From the NCBI GenBank assembly GCA_036320915.1, contig JAXBDG010000016.1, positions 372,001 through 436,000 of the forward strand: a DNA stretch of 64,000 nucleotides. The letters run 5' to 3'. The notes under the pieces were generated by a model. The model was not told the origin of the DNA, did not search any database, and was given only the letters and a program-made list of their open reading frames with translations. The translations under genes were made by a program, and so were the position numbers. Below are positions 46,933 to 56,983 of this stretch, one piece after another (the first letter of the stretch is position 1; every line of letters starts with the position of its first letter). The stretch is from Linnemannia elongata (taxonomy: Eukaryota; Mortierellomycota; Mortierellomycetes; Mortierellales; Mortierellaceae).

Positions 46933-48176
46933 ATGAAGCTACTCTCCTCCATCACCCTGGCAATAGGTCTCTTTACCCTCCTCAAAACCTCTGCAGCAGC
47001 AGACCCGGTGCTCAACACAACAGCGATCCAGCCCTTTGACGCAAATTCCTGTCCCCTCAACGTCCTCTCTTGCTCACCCGACTCAAGGAACATCAACGCC
47101 TGCTGTCTGCCCTCCATGGGCCTTATAGTCCTGGTCCAACAATGGTTCGACGGTGTTGGACCCAGCAACGCATTCACTCTGCACGGCCTTTGGCCTGACA
47201 CCTGTACTGGAGGACACGGACCCCCCAACGGCTGTGACTCTCGTCGTGTCTACAATGTAAGTTTTTTTTTCTTTTCTTAATTCTTGTACGCTTGATTTCC
47301 ATATACACTCAAGATATTCTAACCAATCTCTCCACCATTCTTCTTTGGTTACAACAGAACGTCGCAGCACGGCTGCAGAGCTACAAAGGAATACAACCAG
47401 GATTCATGGACGACATGGCTACCTACTGGGGATCATTCAAAGGTGACAACAACGCCTTCTGGTCCCACGAATGGTCAAAACACGGAACCTGCATCTCAAA
47501 CCTCTCCCCCTCCTGCTCCAACCCCTCGACTTTCACCCCCAACCAAGACGTCTACGAGTACTTCCGCCAAGGACTCGAACTACGCGCACAGTATGATTTG
47601 TACACGGCTCTGTCCAAGGCTGGTATTCTGCCGGGGAGTAATCCGGATGCGGTGGAGATGCACGAGGCGATTGGGTCGGCTTTTGGAGTGGATGCGCAGA
47701 TTAATTGTGAGGGTGGGGTGTTGAATGAGGTGTGGATGTATTTTAATGTCAAGAATGGTAATCAGTATGTTCCCACGGGTCCCAAGTACCCGGGATCTTG
47801 TCGGGGGTATATTTCTTACCCGGTCAAGAAGCGGGCCTTGCCGGCACGTCCACCATCACCACCGCCTGGCCAATCCCCTCCTCAGGTGCCACCTCCCTCT
47901 GTCATCACCACCAACCCCACGGAAGCATGGCCAACCAGGCCTACCACAAACCCAATCACAACAACAACTACCACAAGGACGACCACTCAACCAGCAGGAC
48001 CGGTCCGGACGGGCGTTCAAACAGGAACTTGTTCAACCGAGGGCGCGACTGTCTGCGTCAATCCTGGGGTATCGAAACAGTTCTCGAAATGTGATCGAGG
48101 TCGATGGATCGTCAATGAGTGTCGGGTTGGTAAAGTCTGCTTTAGTGACACTGGGGTTTCAACCCATTGTGGGTAG
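46933..48176 (+). CDS. Secreted RNase T2 with C-terminal cysteine-rich carbohydrate-binding-like domain, 380 aa
   Basis: Exon 1 is 46933-47256 and exon 2 47358-48176 (GTAAGT...CAACAG). A signal peptide (1-23, [20 protein letters not shown]) is followed by the T2 catalytic domain: [15 protein letters not shown] with His84, and [17 protein letters not shown] with His145, Glu146, Lys149 and His150, so all catalytic residues are present. The enzyme cleaves single-stranded RNA through 2',3'-cyclic phosphates outside the cell or in the vacuole. After about residue 290 a Pro/Thr-rich linker ([12 protein letters not shown]) leads to a 55-residue module, [21 protein letters not shown]...HCG, with the cysteine layout of chitin-binding CBM19-like domains. 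That attachment would tether the nuclease to cell-wall polysaccharide. The 3' flank of this gene is duplicated at 56.98-57.23 kb. AATAAA lies at 48220. Confidence 0.93.
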
Positions 48177-48408
48177 TCCTTCCTGCCGCTGTAGCTGTCG
48201 TAGAGGTAATCATCAATATAATAAACAATGGACAAAATTCTGGAGTAACAATTATTCATGTTTTATTCGTGGTGGCGTAGTGTTGTAGTATTACTTGAAA
48301 AGGTATGATAGAGATGGTGCTGCCAGATGGGCGAAGCTTAACTCAAATGTAACGAACGTGCATCGATCCAAGTTAAAGATGAAGTAGCATGGCTACCATA
48401 TCCAGATA
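48157..48408 (+). repeat. RNase T2 3'-flank segment, copy 1 (second copy at about 56984-57225)
   Basis: From the last codons of the RNase gene onward the sequence matches 56984-57225 in the same orientation, sharing ATTGTGG-TAGTCCTT, GTGGTAGCGTAG-type and AAATGTAACGAACGTGCA-like blocks with scattered substitutions and small indels. Only the extreme 3' end of the coding region is included. Confidence 0.8.
48220..48225 (+). terminator. Poly(A) signal of the RNase T2 gene
   Basis: AATAAA, 44 nt after the stop codon, inside the duplicated segment. In the second copy the matching position reads AATGAAAAATG, so the hexamer is lost there. Confidence 0.5.
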
Positions 48409-48592
48409 GTTTTTATATTTTAATGGCTAAGTGAGGAATAAAGGTCAGGGTTTATTTGATACAAGTATATGTATTGTTGTGTGGCGCTGACAATGGCAAA
48501 GTTGACGGTGTTATAGAGTAGAGGTGCTGCTGGAGTGGACACAGCCCGTGGTGAAGCGTTATAGAGAGGTCTATTGCGCATAGTGTCATGGG

Positions 48593-48844
48593 TTAATTAC
48601 CCCCCAGGTTAGGGTTGCAGCCATCCTTGAACTTGTAACAAGAAGCGGAGTAACTGCAGTCAGACTGGTGATAACATGTTTTACTCTCCTCTGTCCAACA
48701 CCATCCACCACCTGTGCACTCTTTCCAACAAGAATGAGGGTAAAAACTCGTGCCACAATGTTGCTCCGCAACTACCTGTTGTATGTTACAACACAGGATA
48801 ATGGAGGCAACAATTAGGACGAAATGCTTGCTGACAAGATGCAT
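48593..48844 (-). CDS. Small secreted cysteine-rich protein, 83 aa
   Basis: MHLVSKHFVLIVASIILCC opens a hydrophobic signal peptide, with probable cleavage after VVA (about residue 26). The mature part is about 57 residues with eight cysteines (HCG, SCW, ECT, WCW, TCY, DCS, SCY, GCN), enough for four disulfides, plus several Trp/Tyr/Gly. It has no recognised family. Such proteins can be cell-wall, antimicrobial or host-interaction factors; none of these is shown. A TATATATA-type element (49053-49060) lies about 210 bp upstream on the sense strand, and TTTATT at 48451 would be its poly(A) signal. The gene converges on RNase T2. Confidence 0.75.
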   Translation of the reverse strand: MHLVSKHFVLIVASIILCCNIQQVVAEQHCGTSFYPHSCWKECTGGGWCWTEESKTCYHQSDCSYSASCYKFKDGCNPNLGGN

Positions 48845-49156
48845 GGCCTAACGTGGATTCATGGTAAAGGTTTGAATGAGTAATCACTAACTCACATTCG
48901 AGTACGTCAATACCAGAGGAAGCCTTCGCCTGTACAGTACCTTTAGATTGGGAGTCGGTTGTGAAATGGATTGGGAAAGTGGAGCTTGTGGGGTATGGTG
49001 CTAGGAAAAAGTTGTTTGAGAACTGGCGATAAAATGCAGAACTCGACCATTATATATACGCTGGTTGAGTTACCACAAAAGTTACGCGCGGGGTTAAACC
49101 AATGACGTTGAGAAGAGAAGTAAGCGAATGACTGGACTCTCGTAACATATTTTCAG

Positions 49157-49266
49157 GGGGTCCTGGGAAAAGAAAGGGATGCTAGAAAAAGATCAAAGGA
49201 TGTTGGCATAAATAGCAAGGGGTGCTGGGAAAAGAAAAGGATGCTGAAAAAAGATCAAACGATGTT
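49157..49266 (+). repeat. Two-unit tandem repeat, about 48 bp per unit, period 62 bp
   Basis: 49157-49204 and 49219-49266 share GGGAAAAGAAA-GGATGCT and GAAAAAGATCAAA-GATGTT with few differences. Confidence 0.75.
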
Positions 49267-49369
49267 AAAAAGATCCAGTGCATCCAAAGAAGGATGGGAT
49301 AAGGGTCAAGGGACAACACCAAGGAACAACATTCAAAGAAAAGACAAAGAACCTCATCAAGAGCATCCT

Positions 49370-49371
<2 letters not shown>

Positions 49372-49414
<43 letters not shown>
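49372..49414 (+). repeat. Poly(A) tract, 43 nt
   Basis: Forty-three consecutive A on +, the longest homopolymer in the window, with no poly(A) signal or gene end just upstream on +. Confidence 0.85.
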
Positions 49415-49418
<4 letters not shown>

Positions 49419-49961
49419 GGAAGCCGAAAACCCAGAAACACTACAGAAAACGCCCATGCTTCGTCTTCAGGGGAGGGTGTTATGTTAATGACATGATACT
49501 CGTAGAGCAGTTTACAAAATTAGACATTCCCAGATTGATGTTGAGTCGAGTGGCTTGTGGTCAGAACCCGTTGCACGTAAATTGTGTGCCATATGAAGAA
49601 GCAAGAATTGAAAGAGCCAACATCGAAGGATTAAGGGCAACGTCGCTATGAGCGCCTAGCTGCTACAAGCGAGTTATCCCTGTACCCACAGGCTCTTGAT
49701 GGTATCCTTTGATGTTTTGCATTGGTTTGTACTTTCCTCCTTATATTATCTCACCCCTTCCTTGATTTTTCCTTTCTGATTTTCTCGTGTCATAAGCTTG
49801 TTCACTTGAATAGAGTGAAGCCCAAAGTTTAGTTCATCAATAATGGGTAGGAATGGCGTTGCGTCCTGCGTTTCTTTCTCCCTCTCTCTTGTTCTGCCTT
49901 CGCCTATATGCCAGTGTAAATGGTGGTGCTGTCCGCCCTCACAGGCACTCACCACTGCAAC

Positions 49962-51315
49962 ACACACACATACACACACACACGTCGTCTCCCACTCTCT
50001 CACCACGTAAAGACTTGGAGAATGCCATCACAGTTATACTTGAGGATCCCCTTTTCTTGCTCCCTGCTGTGGCCTGTCGTTCGCATAATTGCAAGCTGGT
50101 GCATGAACCTTGCAAGTCCCTTGAGGACTTCTGGGCCAGCTAGAAAGAAAAATGTACATTCTCACCCCTTAAAAAGCCTTGATCTATTACATCCTTAACG
50201 TATTCTCTCTATGGTGTTGTCCCACCCCTTATCCTCTTACGTCTTTGATGTTGCGCAAGTCTCCTCGGCCACCTTTTGATGTTATTGACGCGACTTCTCT
50301 TTGGCGCTTCTGCTTTTTGGCGCCTCCTCTGTTCTTAGTTTTCTTTTGATCATGTTTCTGTCTCTCCTTTATATTTCCCTTTGATCTTGTCGGCAGCCCT
50401 CCGTGCTCAACGCAGCTTTGATAAGAGAGACTGTCCCTTTCTCTCGATACCCTCGATCTTGCCGATAGGTTTCCCTGCTCAAAATAGCTTTGGTGTAAGA
50501 GAGACTCCCCCCTTCTCTTAATGTTTTTGATCTTAATCATCACAAATGAGAATAGAGTAGATACCCCGTTGATTTGCTTCTCTCCCCATGTTAAAACTAT
50601 GGTCACACTCATTACATTTATGACTCCCTTCACCAATAAAAGGGATCATACTTGCCCAAACGTCCTGCACCCAACACACCTTCAATCCTATCCAAGACGC
50701 CAGATACGCAGTAACACACACAACATTCGCAATAACCTCTGCAAAGAACTGTCGCAAGTGCCGCTACGCAACACAATCTCCCTAGCTCAACTATCACAAG
50801 CTTGTTACAAACTCTTATCAAGAACGCTCACGGACACACGTTTTGCCAAGAGGTGCACTGCTCATTTACTATACCTTCACCTTCTCGACTTCAATCACTC
50901 ACGTAAGAACATTCTCACATAAGGCTCGCATGACTTTAGTACCAAAGGGATGACAACGATATGGTCGACTGATCCATGTTCTTTGCACCATTTTCTCCTT
51001 TTCATTGCCATCTTTTTCTACTACAGGATCAATATGTACAAGTTGCTTTTGCTCCTTGCTTTGTCTTTTGTATGCTCTGCCCAGTATGATTGCAGTGAAG
51101 CATTTGGACTTACTCCTTTCTACTGTGTTCAAGATTGCTGCAAGAAAGTAGGCGGAAATCTTGTCCAGAACCACAGTCCAGGAGGGCGACACGTTGACAT
51201 TTGCAATGCCGGGGGGATAACATCGGCCCAATTTACTCAGTGCTGTCGAGATATGGCACCACAATGCGGACCTCGTGATGGTGGAGGTGGAGATTATGAT
51301 GATGAATGTGGAGAT
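49962..51315 (+). repeat. Segmental duplication, copy A (about 1.35 kb; copy B at about 55619-56912)
   Basis: Starting at a CA-repeat, copy A and copy B run parallel for more than a kilobase in the same orientation. Shared landmarks are GCATAATTGCAAGC, TGCATGAACCTTGCAAG, TTACGTCTTTGATGTTGCGC, TTTTGATCATGTTTCTGTC-like, ATCTTGTCGGCAGCCCTCCG, TGGTGTAAGAGAGACT and CTCATTACATTTATGACTCC-like blocks. The segment ends with a gene for a small secreted cysteine-rich protein in copy A and its broken relative in copy B. Confidence 0.9.
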
Positions 51316-51324
51316 TGTTATTAA
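51034..51324 (+). CDS. Small secreted cysteine-rich protein, 96 aa (duplicated gene, intact copy)
   Basis: The ATG at 51034 opens a compact signal peptide (MYKLLLLLALSFVCSAQ), and a further upstream in-frame ATG at 50950 would only place 28 odd residues before it. A CTACTACAG immediately before GATCAATATG could be the 3' end of a leader intron. The mature part is about 80 residues with ten cysteines including two CC pairs (QDCCKK and TQCCRD), a Gly/Asp-rich segment and a terminal CGDCY. No family recognised. The same promoter and gene recur at 56645, where a stop codon interrupts the frame, so this is the functional member of the pair. Confidence 0.8.
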   Translation: MYKLLLLLALSFVCSAQYDCSEAFGLTPFYCVQDCCKKVGGNLVQNHSPGGRHVDICNAGGITSAQFTQCCRDMAPQCGPRDGGGGDYDDECGDCY

Positions 51325-51929
51325 TTATTAAACTACATGGCTACTACACAGTTCCTACTATTGTATATTGTTTTATCAACTTTCATCGCTGATGTGAAAG
51401 CTGCGTTGCGATGGAGAGTAATTTCATTTTGCAAGCTTTCAGGAAGAGTCATTATTTTTCACTCATACAGCCCTTGCTAGGCTGAATGGTGGTTCTTTCT
51501 TGATGCTGAAAGAAGTGTCATGATGTGATTGGTGCTGGTGATGGAGATGGACAAAGGCTGAGTTGATGATTGGGAGAAAAAGATGCGAGGTGAGATGGAT
51601 TCATGATATCCATATGAATAGATGATGCGCACACTATGATGTGGACGATGCACCAAAACGTGTTACCATGAGGTTGACTCTCACGGACAGAACAGACGAA
51701 CAGACAAGTGGGGGGAAATAGGGTTTATTTGAGAGACGGGGAAGTGGGAATGGACAGGAGTAATGCGACGTTAAGTGAGGCAGTGGAGGCAATGTAACAA
51801 TACCTGGGGTAAGAAAGAAGGAATGAAACGATAACTGAGGCAATGGAAGGATTAGATCGGACACCGAGCCTTAGTCCTCCATGTCCTTTCTCCGATCATT
51901 TTGTTTGTGATCAAGCTGCGCATGAGCCG
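51325..51929. other. Spacer after the 51034 gene
   Basis: No gene or clear element seen; G/A-rich + strand from about 51520 to 51860. Confidence 0.5.
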
Positions 51930-52247
51930 TTATTCGCCCAGGTCTTTATCCGCATAGGGATCAGCCGTAAGGTTGTGCATTTTGTTGTAGCATCGTCTGC
52001 AGAGCCAATTTTTCGGTGTGGGCGACTTCTCGTTCTTGAAGTAGGTCGTTCGGCTCAGGCAATCACAGCAGCCTCCGTACTCGACGGCATATTCCCAATC
52101 TCTGTTGCCCTCTCTGCAAGTGTCTTGTCCGCAGATATTGATTCCACCGCTGGCCTCGCCACTGCAGATCCATGTCTCGTGTCGACATTGTACGCAGCGT
52201 ATATACGTGCCATGGTATTTTTCACAATGGCGATGTCCGCAGCACAT
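51930..52247 (-). CDS. Cysteine/histidine-rich protein, 105 aa, probable zinc binder
   Basis: Starts MCCGHRHCEKYHGTYIRC in a good context (CAACCGTCAAG-ATG) after a C/T-rich leader. It contains CVQC...WIC, CGQDTC, CCDC and CRRC pairs spaced like treble-clef or zinc-ribbon ligands, with no signal peptide or membrane segment. Fifteen cysteines in 105 residues argue for structural zinc sites in an intracellular protein. The family is not recognised. The opposite-strand frame over the same bases is a reflection of this one. Confidence 0.65.
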   Translation of the reverse strand: MCCGHRHCEKYHGTYIRCVQCRHETWICSGEASGGINICGQDTCREGNRDWEYAVEYGGCCDCLSRTTYFKNEKSPTPKNWLCRRCYNKMHNLTADPYADKDLGE

Positions 52248-53470
52248 CTTGACGGTTGATGGGTTGAGAAATGAAGGCTAAAGAAGGAAAGAAAAAGAAA
52301 GATGAAAGGGATAAAAAAGATGAAAGGAAGGTGAGGTATGAAAGAAAAGAAGATAAAGACAAAGAGGAAATGGTGGAAAAGGCGGTGAAGAAAAGGCGTG
52401 GGAGTGGTGGCAAAGAAGAAGAAAGGGAAGATGGCAACGAAAAGGATTTTAATAGTCAAAATGGATAGTGGTGGCAAAAGGCGGGAGTGGAGAGTAGAGA
52501 TAAAGGGGCGCGAGGATTACTTTCCTTTTTGCACTGATTAGTTGCCAGGTGCTTCTCTAATCTGCCGTTCTTGAGAGAGCAAACAAACTGAAAGAGAAAG
52601 GTCAGTGGTCCTAGAGCCATTACATCCACACCCATTGGAGCAATAATAAATCGCCCTATTCACTCGCCCCAACAACAACTAGTCATCCCAGGAGGAAATC
52701 AGTCCGCACTTTAGCGCATCCTCGTCTCAGGAATTCACAACGAGGAAATATCAAGGAGCCCTTGGGGCCAATGACAATAGCTATCACAAAAGGCGGCTGC
52801 TGTAAGGTCGTCTTGCACCAAAAATGGAGCGTGCCCTACGAGCCGGTGTTTGGGATACTCAACAATAGAACGGGCTCTAATACACAACAGCGACCCTGCA
52901 AACTTAATGGAGATCACAATGACATCCAAAATACCGCAGAGTCACTCTGGAGGCGTTAACCCAAACATGTCTCAAGTCCCTTTCTGAACCAACCAGTCAT
53001 TGTTGAAGATAAGAACGATCAATATGATAACGATAATGTCAAAGCGAATGATAGCTATGTACTTTCCTGTCTGTGTGCGTACTTTCGCTGCTTTGATTGC
53101 TTTTCAAGGGTGGAATTAATGTGTTTGTGACGATGTAGAAGATGCACGTGAAAATAAGCTGTGAAGTGAAGGAAGTAACGGCAATGAGTGGATAGAAGAC
53201 TTAAACGCAAAAGCGACGATGGGAAAAGTGATGCTAGAGTGAGCGAAATATACTTAGACGATGTGAGGGACAGAAGCTTGATTGATTACTTTAAATGATA
53301 TTGTAGTATTTGTACTGGAATTAATAATCGTCGTTGTCGTAGTGGTGTTCATCAACAGCCGCTTGGTCATCCCCGTTCACATCCACCATGGCTTCAATCA
53401 TCTTAAATATGAGACCAAATACCTTTGCCACATTTCTTACATCGAAATCATCAGAGAATTATCACCAAGT

Positions 53471-53505
<35 letters not shown>

Positions 53506-53701
53506 CAATCTGCAGGTCATGTTAAACAAAGCCATTATTTGGAAGCGCGTCTAGCGACCCTCTTATTTTTTTGCTGAAAGGAATCTGCTTAAAAAGGGCC
53601 ACCTCCCAACTGAATATCAGAGTATAGAGTATTGTCACCAGCAGGCATGGCTGTTTGTGATTTATGATTTTATATTGATAATGAAAATGTATGAGAAAAA
53701 A
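52248..53701. other. Intergenic region with A32 tract
   Basis: The first 200 bp are G/A-rich on + (the leader of the reverse-strand gene). A short + frame at 52762-52959 has a few protein-like features but no start or splice support. A run of 32 A is at 53472-53503. No gene supported. Confidence 0.5.
53472..53503 (+). repeat. Poly(A) tract, 32 nt
   Basis: Thirty-two consecutive A on +, about 200 bp beyond the stop of the reverse-strand gene at 53702, so antisense to that gene. Confidence 0.85.
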
Positions 53702-54976
53702 TCAGGCCCAGGTTCCGCGCTGATCAGTGTTGGCTCGCTTGACATATCGAACTGTTCTTTCTCTCAGCACAGTGGAGTTGATGATTTCGTTGGCCCACTC
53801 AACGCACATGTCAGCTGCTTGGTCCGCGGTGTATTCAAACAGAGCAGTGACAGCCATCCTGTGGTAGTCGGCATACGTTGCCTCACTGACCGTTGTCATA
53901 GGGACATTCTCTGGCCAGGGGAGAGACACACCAGACATGTGCTTCACAAGATCGACCGCAGTTGCCTTGACGTTCTCGCTCCATTCTCCGCTCGTGCATT
54001 CCATCAGGCGTTCCTTTCCACAATAGCGAGGGACCAAGAGATTGCCGGAAATCGACGCGCTGATGCAGAGCCTGAGCAAGCGTGCTGTCTTGTCCTCAAA
54101 ACAATCCAAGTTGTTCCACACTGCAAAGAGCACCGCACAGCCTACCGAAAAGCCGTCCTCGCCAAGTCCATGCATAACCATGCAAGTGCTGTTATAGTTT
54201 TCCTCATAGCAGTCTCGCACATACTCGCAGACATCATGGCAGAGGATGACAAGAAACCCGACGAACACCAGATCATCCGTCTCGCAGTGAAGACCCCTCA
54301 CATAGGCACAGATACTTGTCAGGCCATAGCAGGTAGATTCATACGACTTGTACTTCAAGACATTGACAACGTCCTGCATGCCAACTGGATACCCCGTATT
54401 ACTGGACCTTCGCTCGATGGCACTCGTGCAAGCGTTGAATAGGACAGACATCTTGACCAGCTCTACCACGCGATCAGGGACAGACGTGATCCTGTCACCA
54501 GCTTCTCTGTAAGCATCCCACTCGACTTCATGATCAGACCAACTCCTCCAATAATCGGTGTATAGAGTATCAACGGACAACAGTCCAGCACCCTCCCAAG
54601 CCTCGAGGCCGGAGACTTTGAACATCAGGCCGCAGTATAAAAGGCAAACGTAATAGACCATCAGCGAGAAGTCTGTAGTCGGCAGGGAGTGTCTACGAAG
54701 CGCATCCAGCTCTCGCTCACACGGTGTATGAGGTACATGGCGGGGTGCCTTGGGATAGTTATCGGGCACAAGCTCGAACTTTTCTCCGTCAATATTCCCA
54801 TACTTCAGTAGCTTGCTCATTGTTGCGAGCACGAACTCAAACTGAGAGGGAAGGATTTCATCCACCATCTTCCGCGCGTTGTCAGACACTCTGAGGGACG
54901 AGTTTTCCCCAACAAACAGGCCACCAGTTAACTGGACGCATTGACGAGCACAGGTATTCTTTTGAATGGGGGCCAT
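53702..54976 (-). CDS. Uncharacterised 424-aa protein, all-helical in look, faint class-I terpene-synthase resemblance
   Basis: Single exon from MAPIQKNTCARQC, start in a good context (AAGC-ATG). Composition is balanced, with alternating amphipathic helices and many Tyr, Trp and Cys. Late in the protein a helix reads LCHDVCEYVRDCYEENYN, followed by ...FAVWNNLDC and ...LLVPRY. The spacing of these blocks recalls the NSE helix and the C-terminal RY of class-I terpene synthases. However, no DDxxD motif is present and the NSE metal ligands are replaced (His-Asp...Glu...Asp). It may therefore be a non-catalytic relative or simply an unrelated helical protein. It lies alone between the two duplicated segments, in the accessory-like block. 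Confidence 0.7.
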   Translation of the reverse strand: MAPIQKNTCARQCVQLTGGLFVGENSSLRVSDNARKMVDEILPSQFEFVLATMSKLLKYGNIDGEKFELVPDNYPKAPRHVPHTPCERELDALRRHSLPTTDFSLMVYYVCLLYCGLMFKVSGLEAWEGAGLLSVDTLYTDYWRSWSDHEVEWDAYREAGDRITSVPDRVVELVKMSVLFNACTSAIERRSSNTGYPVGMQDVVNVLKYKSYESTCYGLTSICAYVRGLHCETDDLVFVGFLVILCHDVCEYVRDCYEENYNSTCMVMHGLGEDGFSVGCAVLFAVWNNLDCFEDKTARLLRLCISASISGNLLVPRYCGKERLMECTSGEWSENVKATAVDLVKHMSGVSLPWPENVPMTTVSEATYADYHRMAVTALFEYTADQAADMCVEWANEIINSTVLRERTVRYVKRANTDQRGTWA

Positions 54977-55618
54977 GCTTTATCCAATAACAGTCACATT
55001 TGAGAGAGCACAAATGCATCGTTGTTAGACGATCAATCGCTTAAGATTTTGGAGAATCCAAGAGTTGTTACTGAAGAAACTCTGTCAGTAGCCTAGTGTA
55101 TAACTTACCTCGTGATGGATATCAAATAAGTGAGTTGGAATGAGTATATGCACGATAGACTGTTACAGGAGTCTGGTCAAGAGTGGAGGCTTGTAAGGGG
55201 CAAGTCTTTTCTTGATGTTGCTTGTGTGAGTGGGGGCGTTATCGATAATGGACCAAGGCGATTTTGTGGTGGTTCTCGCGACGGGTATGGTCCTTTACGA
55301 TGGATGGGCAACTTGCTATCATAGATAACAGAAACTAGATGTGAATAAAAGTAGCTATGCTTCGTACCGTAATTATCTCTGGAAGAGTCCCTGCTCCAAC
55401 GATCACATTGACCGAGTTCATCTTGACTTCGATTGTGCAGTTAGCCATGCATAGAACACCCAGAATAACAAAAGAAAAGGGGCGAAGCAGAAACACGCGC
55501 CTTTGAACGAAAATTTCACACGCCTAAAAGAGGTCAATGCGTTTGGTACTCACAATTGCAAAAGGAGGACCAAGATCTAACAATATATATACATACATAT
55601 ATACATTCATACATACAT
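54977..55618. other. Spacer before duplicated segment B
   Basis: No gene supported. Alternating TATATACATACATA and (AC)n sequence at about 55580-55640 marks the start of the duplicated segment. Confidence 0.5.
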
Positions 55619-56912
55619 ACACACACACACACACACAAACATGTCGCCTCTCTCTCTCCTCCACTAAGTAAACACATGGAGAGTGACATCAGTTATACAT
55701 AGGGGTTCTTTTTCATGGTTCTTGCTGTGGCTTCCTTTTCCCTTTCGTTCGCATAATTGCAAGCAGATGCATGAACCTTGCAAGCCTCTTGAAGACTTCT
55801 GAGCTAGCGAGAATGAAAAGTGTCCATTCTCACTCCAAAAAGAGCTTTGATCTATTATATCCTTAACGAATTCTCGCTGTGAAGTTGTTCTACCTTTTAT
55901 TCTGTTACGTCTTTGATGTTGCGCGTCTTCTCAGCCATCCTTGATGCTATTGACGCGTGTTCTCTTTGACGCCTCTGCTTTTTGACGCCTCCCCTGCTTT
56001 AGTTTTCTTCTGATCATGTTTCTGTCCCTCCTTTCTGTTACCCTTTAATCTTGTCGGCAGCCCTCCGCGCTCAACGCGCTTTGGTGTAAGAGAGACTGCC
56101 TGTTCTCTCGATACCTTCGATCCTGTCGATAACTTTCCGTGCTCAAACTAACTTGGTGTCAGAGAGACTGCCCCCTTCTCCCAATGTCCATGATCTTATT
56201 CATCACAAATGCGACTAGATACCTCGATGATTTGTCTCTCTCCCCAAATTTAGAAATAGTCACACTCATTACGTTTATGACTCCCTTCACCTATAAAACG
56301 AGATCGCACCTGCTTAAACGTCCTGCACCAACACACATCCAATCCTACCCAAGACGCCAGAGTCACAGCGATACTCACAACCTTCGCAGCACTGTCTCAA
56401 TTGCCGCCACGCGACCAGTCTTCCTAGCTCGACTATCACAAGCGCGTTATAGACTCCTATCAAGAACGCTCATGGGCATACCTTTTGGCAAGACCTACAC
56501 TATCCCTTTTCACACCTTCATTTTCTCGACCACACTCATTCAAGTCTCACGCAACACCATTCTCAAATGAGGCTGCATGACTTTAAGCTAAAGGGATGAC
56601 AGCGATCTGATCGTCTGATCAGTGTCCTTTGCATCCTTGTTACTATGTACAAGTTACTTTTGCTCCTTGCTTTATGTCTTGCGTGTGCTGCCCAGTGCGA
56701 TCGCGGTGGAGCATTTAGACCTTTGTCTTTCTTCTGTGTTCACGACTGCTGTAAGAAAGTATGCGGAAATCTTGGCCAAAATCACAGCTCAGGGCGGCAC
56801 GTTGACAGTTACAACGTTGGGGGGATAACATGGGACCAATTTACTTAGTGCTGTAGAGATATGGGACAAAGTGCGGACTTAGAGATGCTGCAGATGACGA
56901 CGAGCTAGATTG
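55619..56912 (+). repeat. Segmental duplication, copy B (about 1.29 kb)
   Basis: Same orientation as copy A at 49962-51315, about 5.66 kb away, diverged by many substitutions and small indels but collinear throughout, from the CA-repeat to the peptide gene. The two long promoter blocks (TTTTGACGCCTCC... and GGTGTAAGAGAGACT...) are shared. Confidence 0.9.
56645..56912 (+). pseudogene. Broken copy of the 51034 secreted cysteine-rich protein gene
   Basis: The frame starts MYKLLLLLALCLACAAQ and keeps the HDCCKK and GGITWDQFT landmarks of the intact copy. It then meets TAG at 56846-56848 where the intact gene has CAG (a C-to-T change). The remaining frame contains the CCRD block, then diverges and loses the Gly/Asp-rich tail. 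The truncated product would keep the signal peptide but lose the second half of the cysteine scaffold. Confidence 0.8.
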
Positions 56913-56983
56913 AAGTCAATAAGTAGGTCTATCGTCTTGCGATCTAAGCTGCTTAGTGTGGGTGCTACATACAAAAAAAGACT

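Larger units (their letters stand above)
48845..49961. other. Intergenic region with tandem repeat and A43 tract
   Basis: Contains the promoter of the 48593-48844 gene, a two-unit tandem repeat at 49157-49266 and a run of 43 A at 49372-49414. No credible gene; a + frame across the A tract would encode poly-Lys. Confidence 0.6.

Noticed and set aside
50229..50922. Frames of 130-135 aa within duplicated segment A
   Set aside because: Equivalent frames in copy B are not conserved in phase, so the shared sequence is not evolving as protein.
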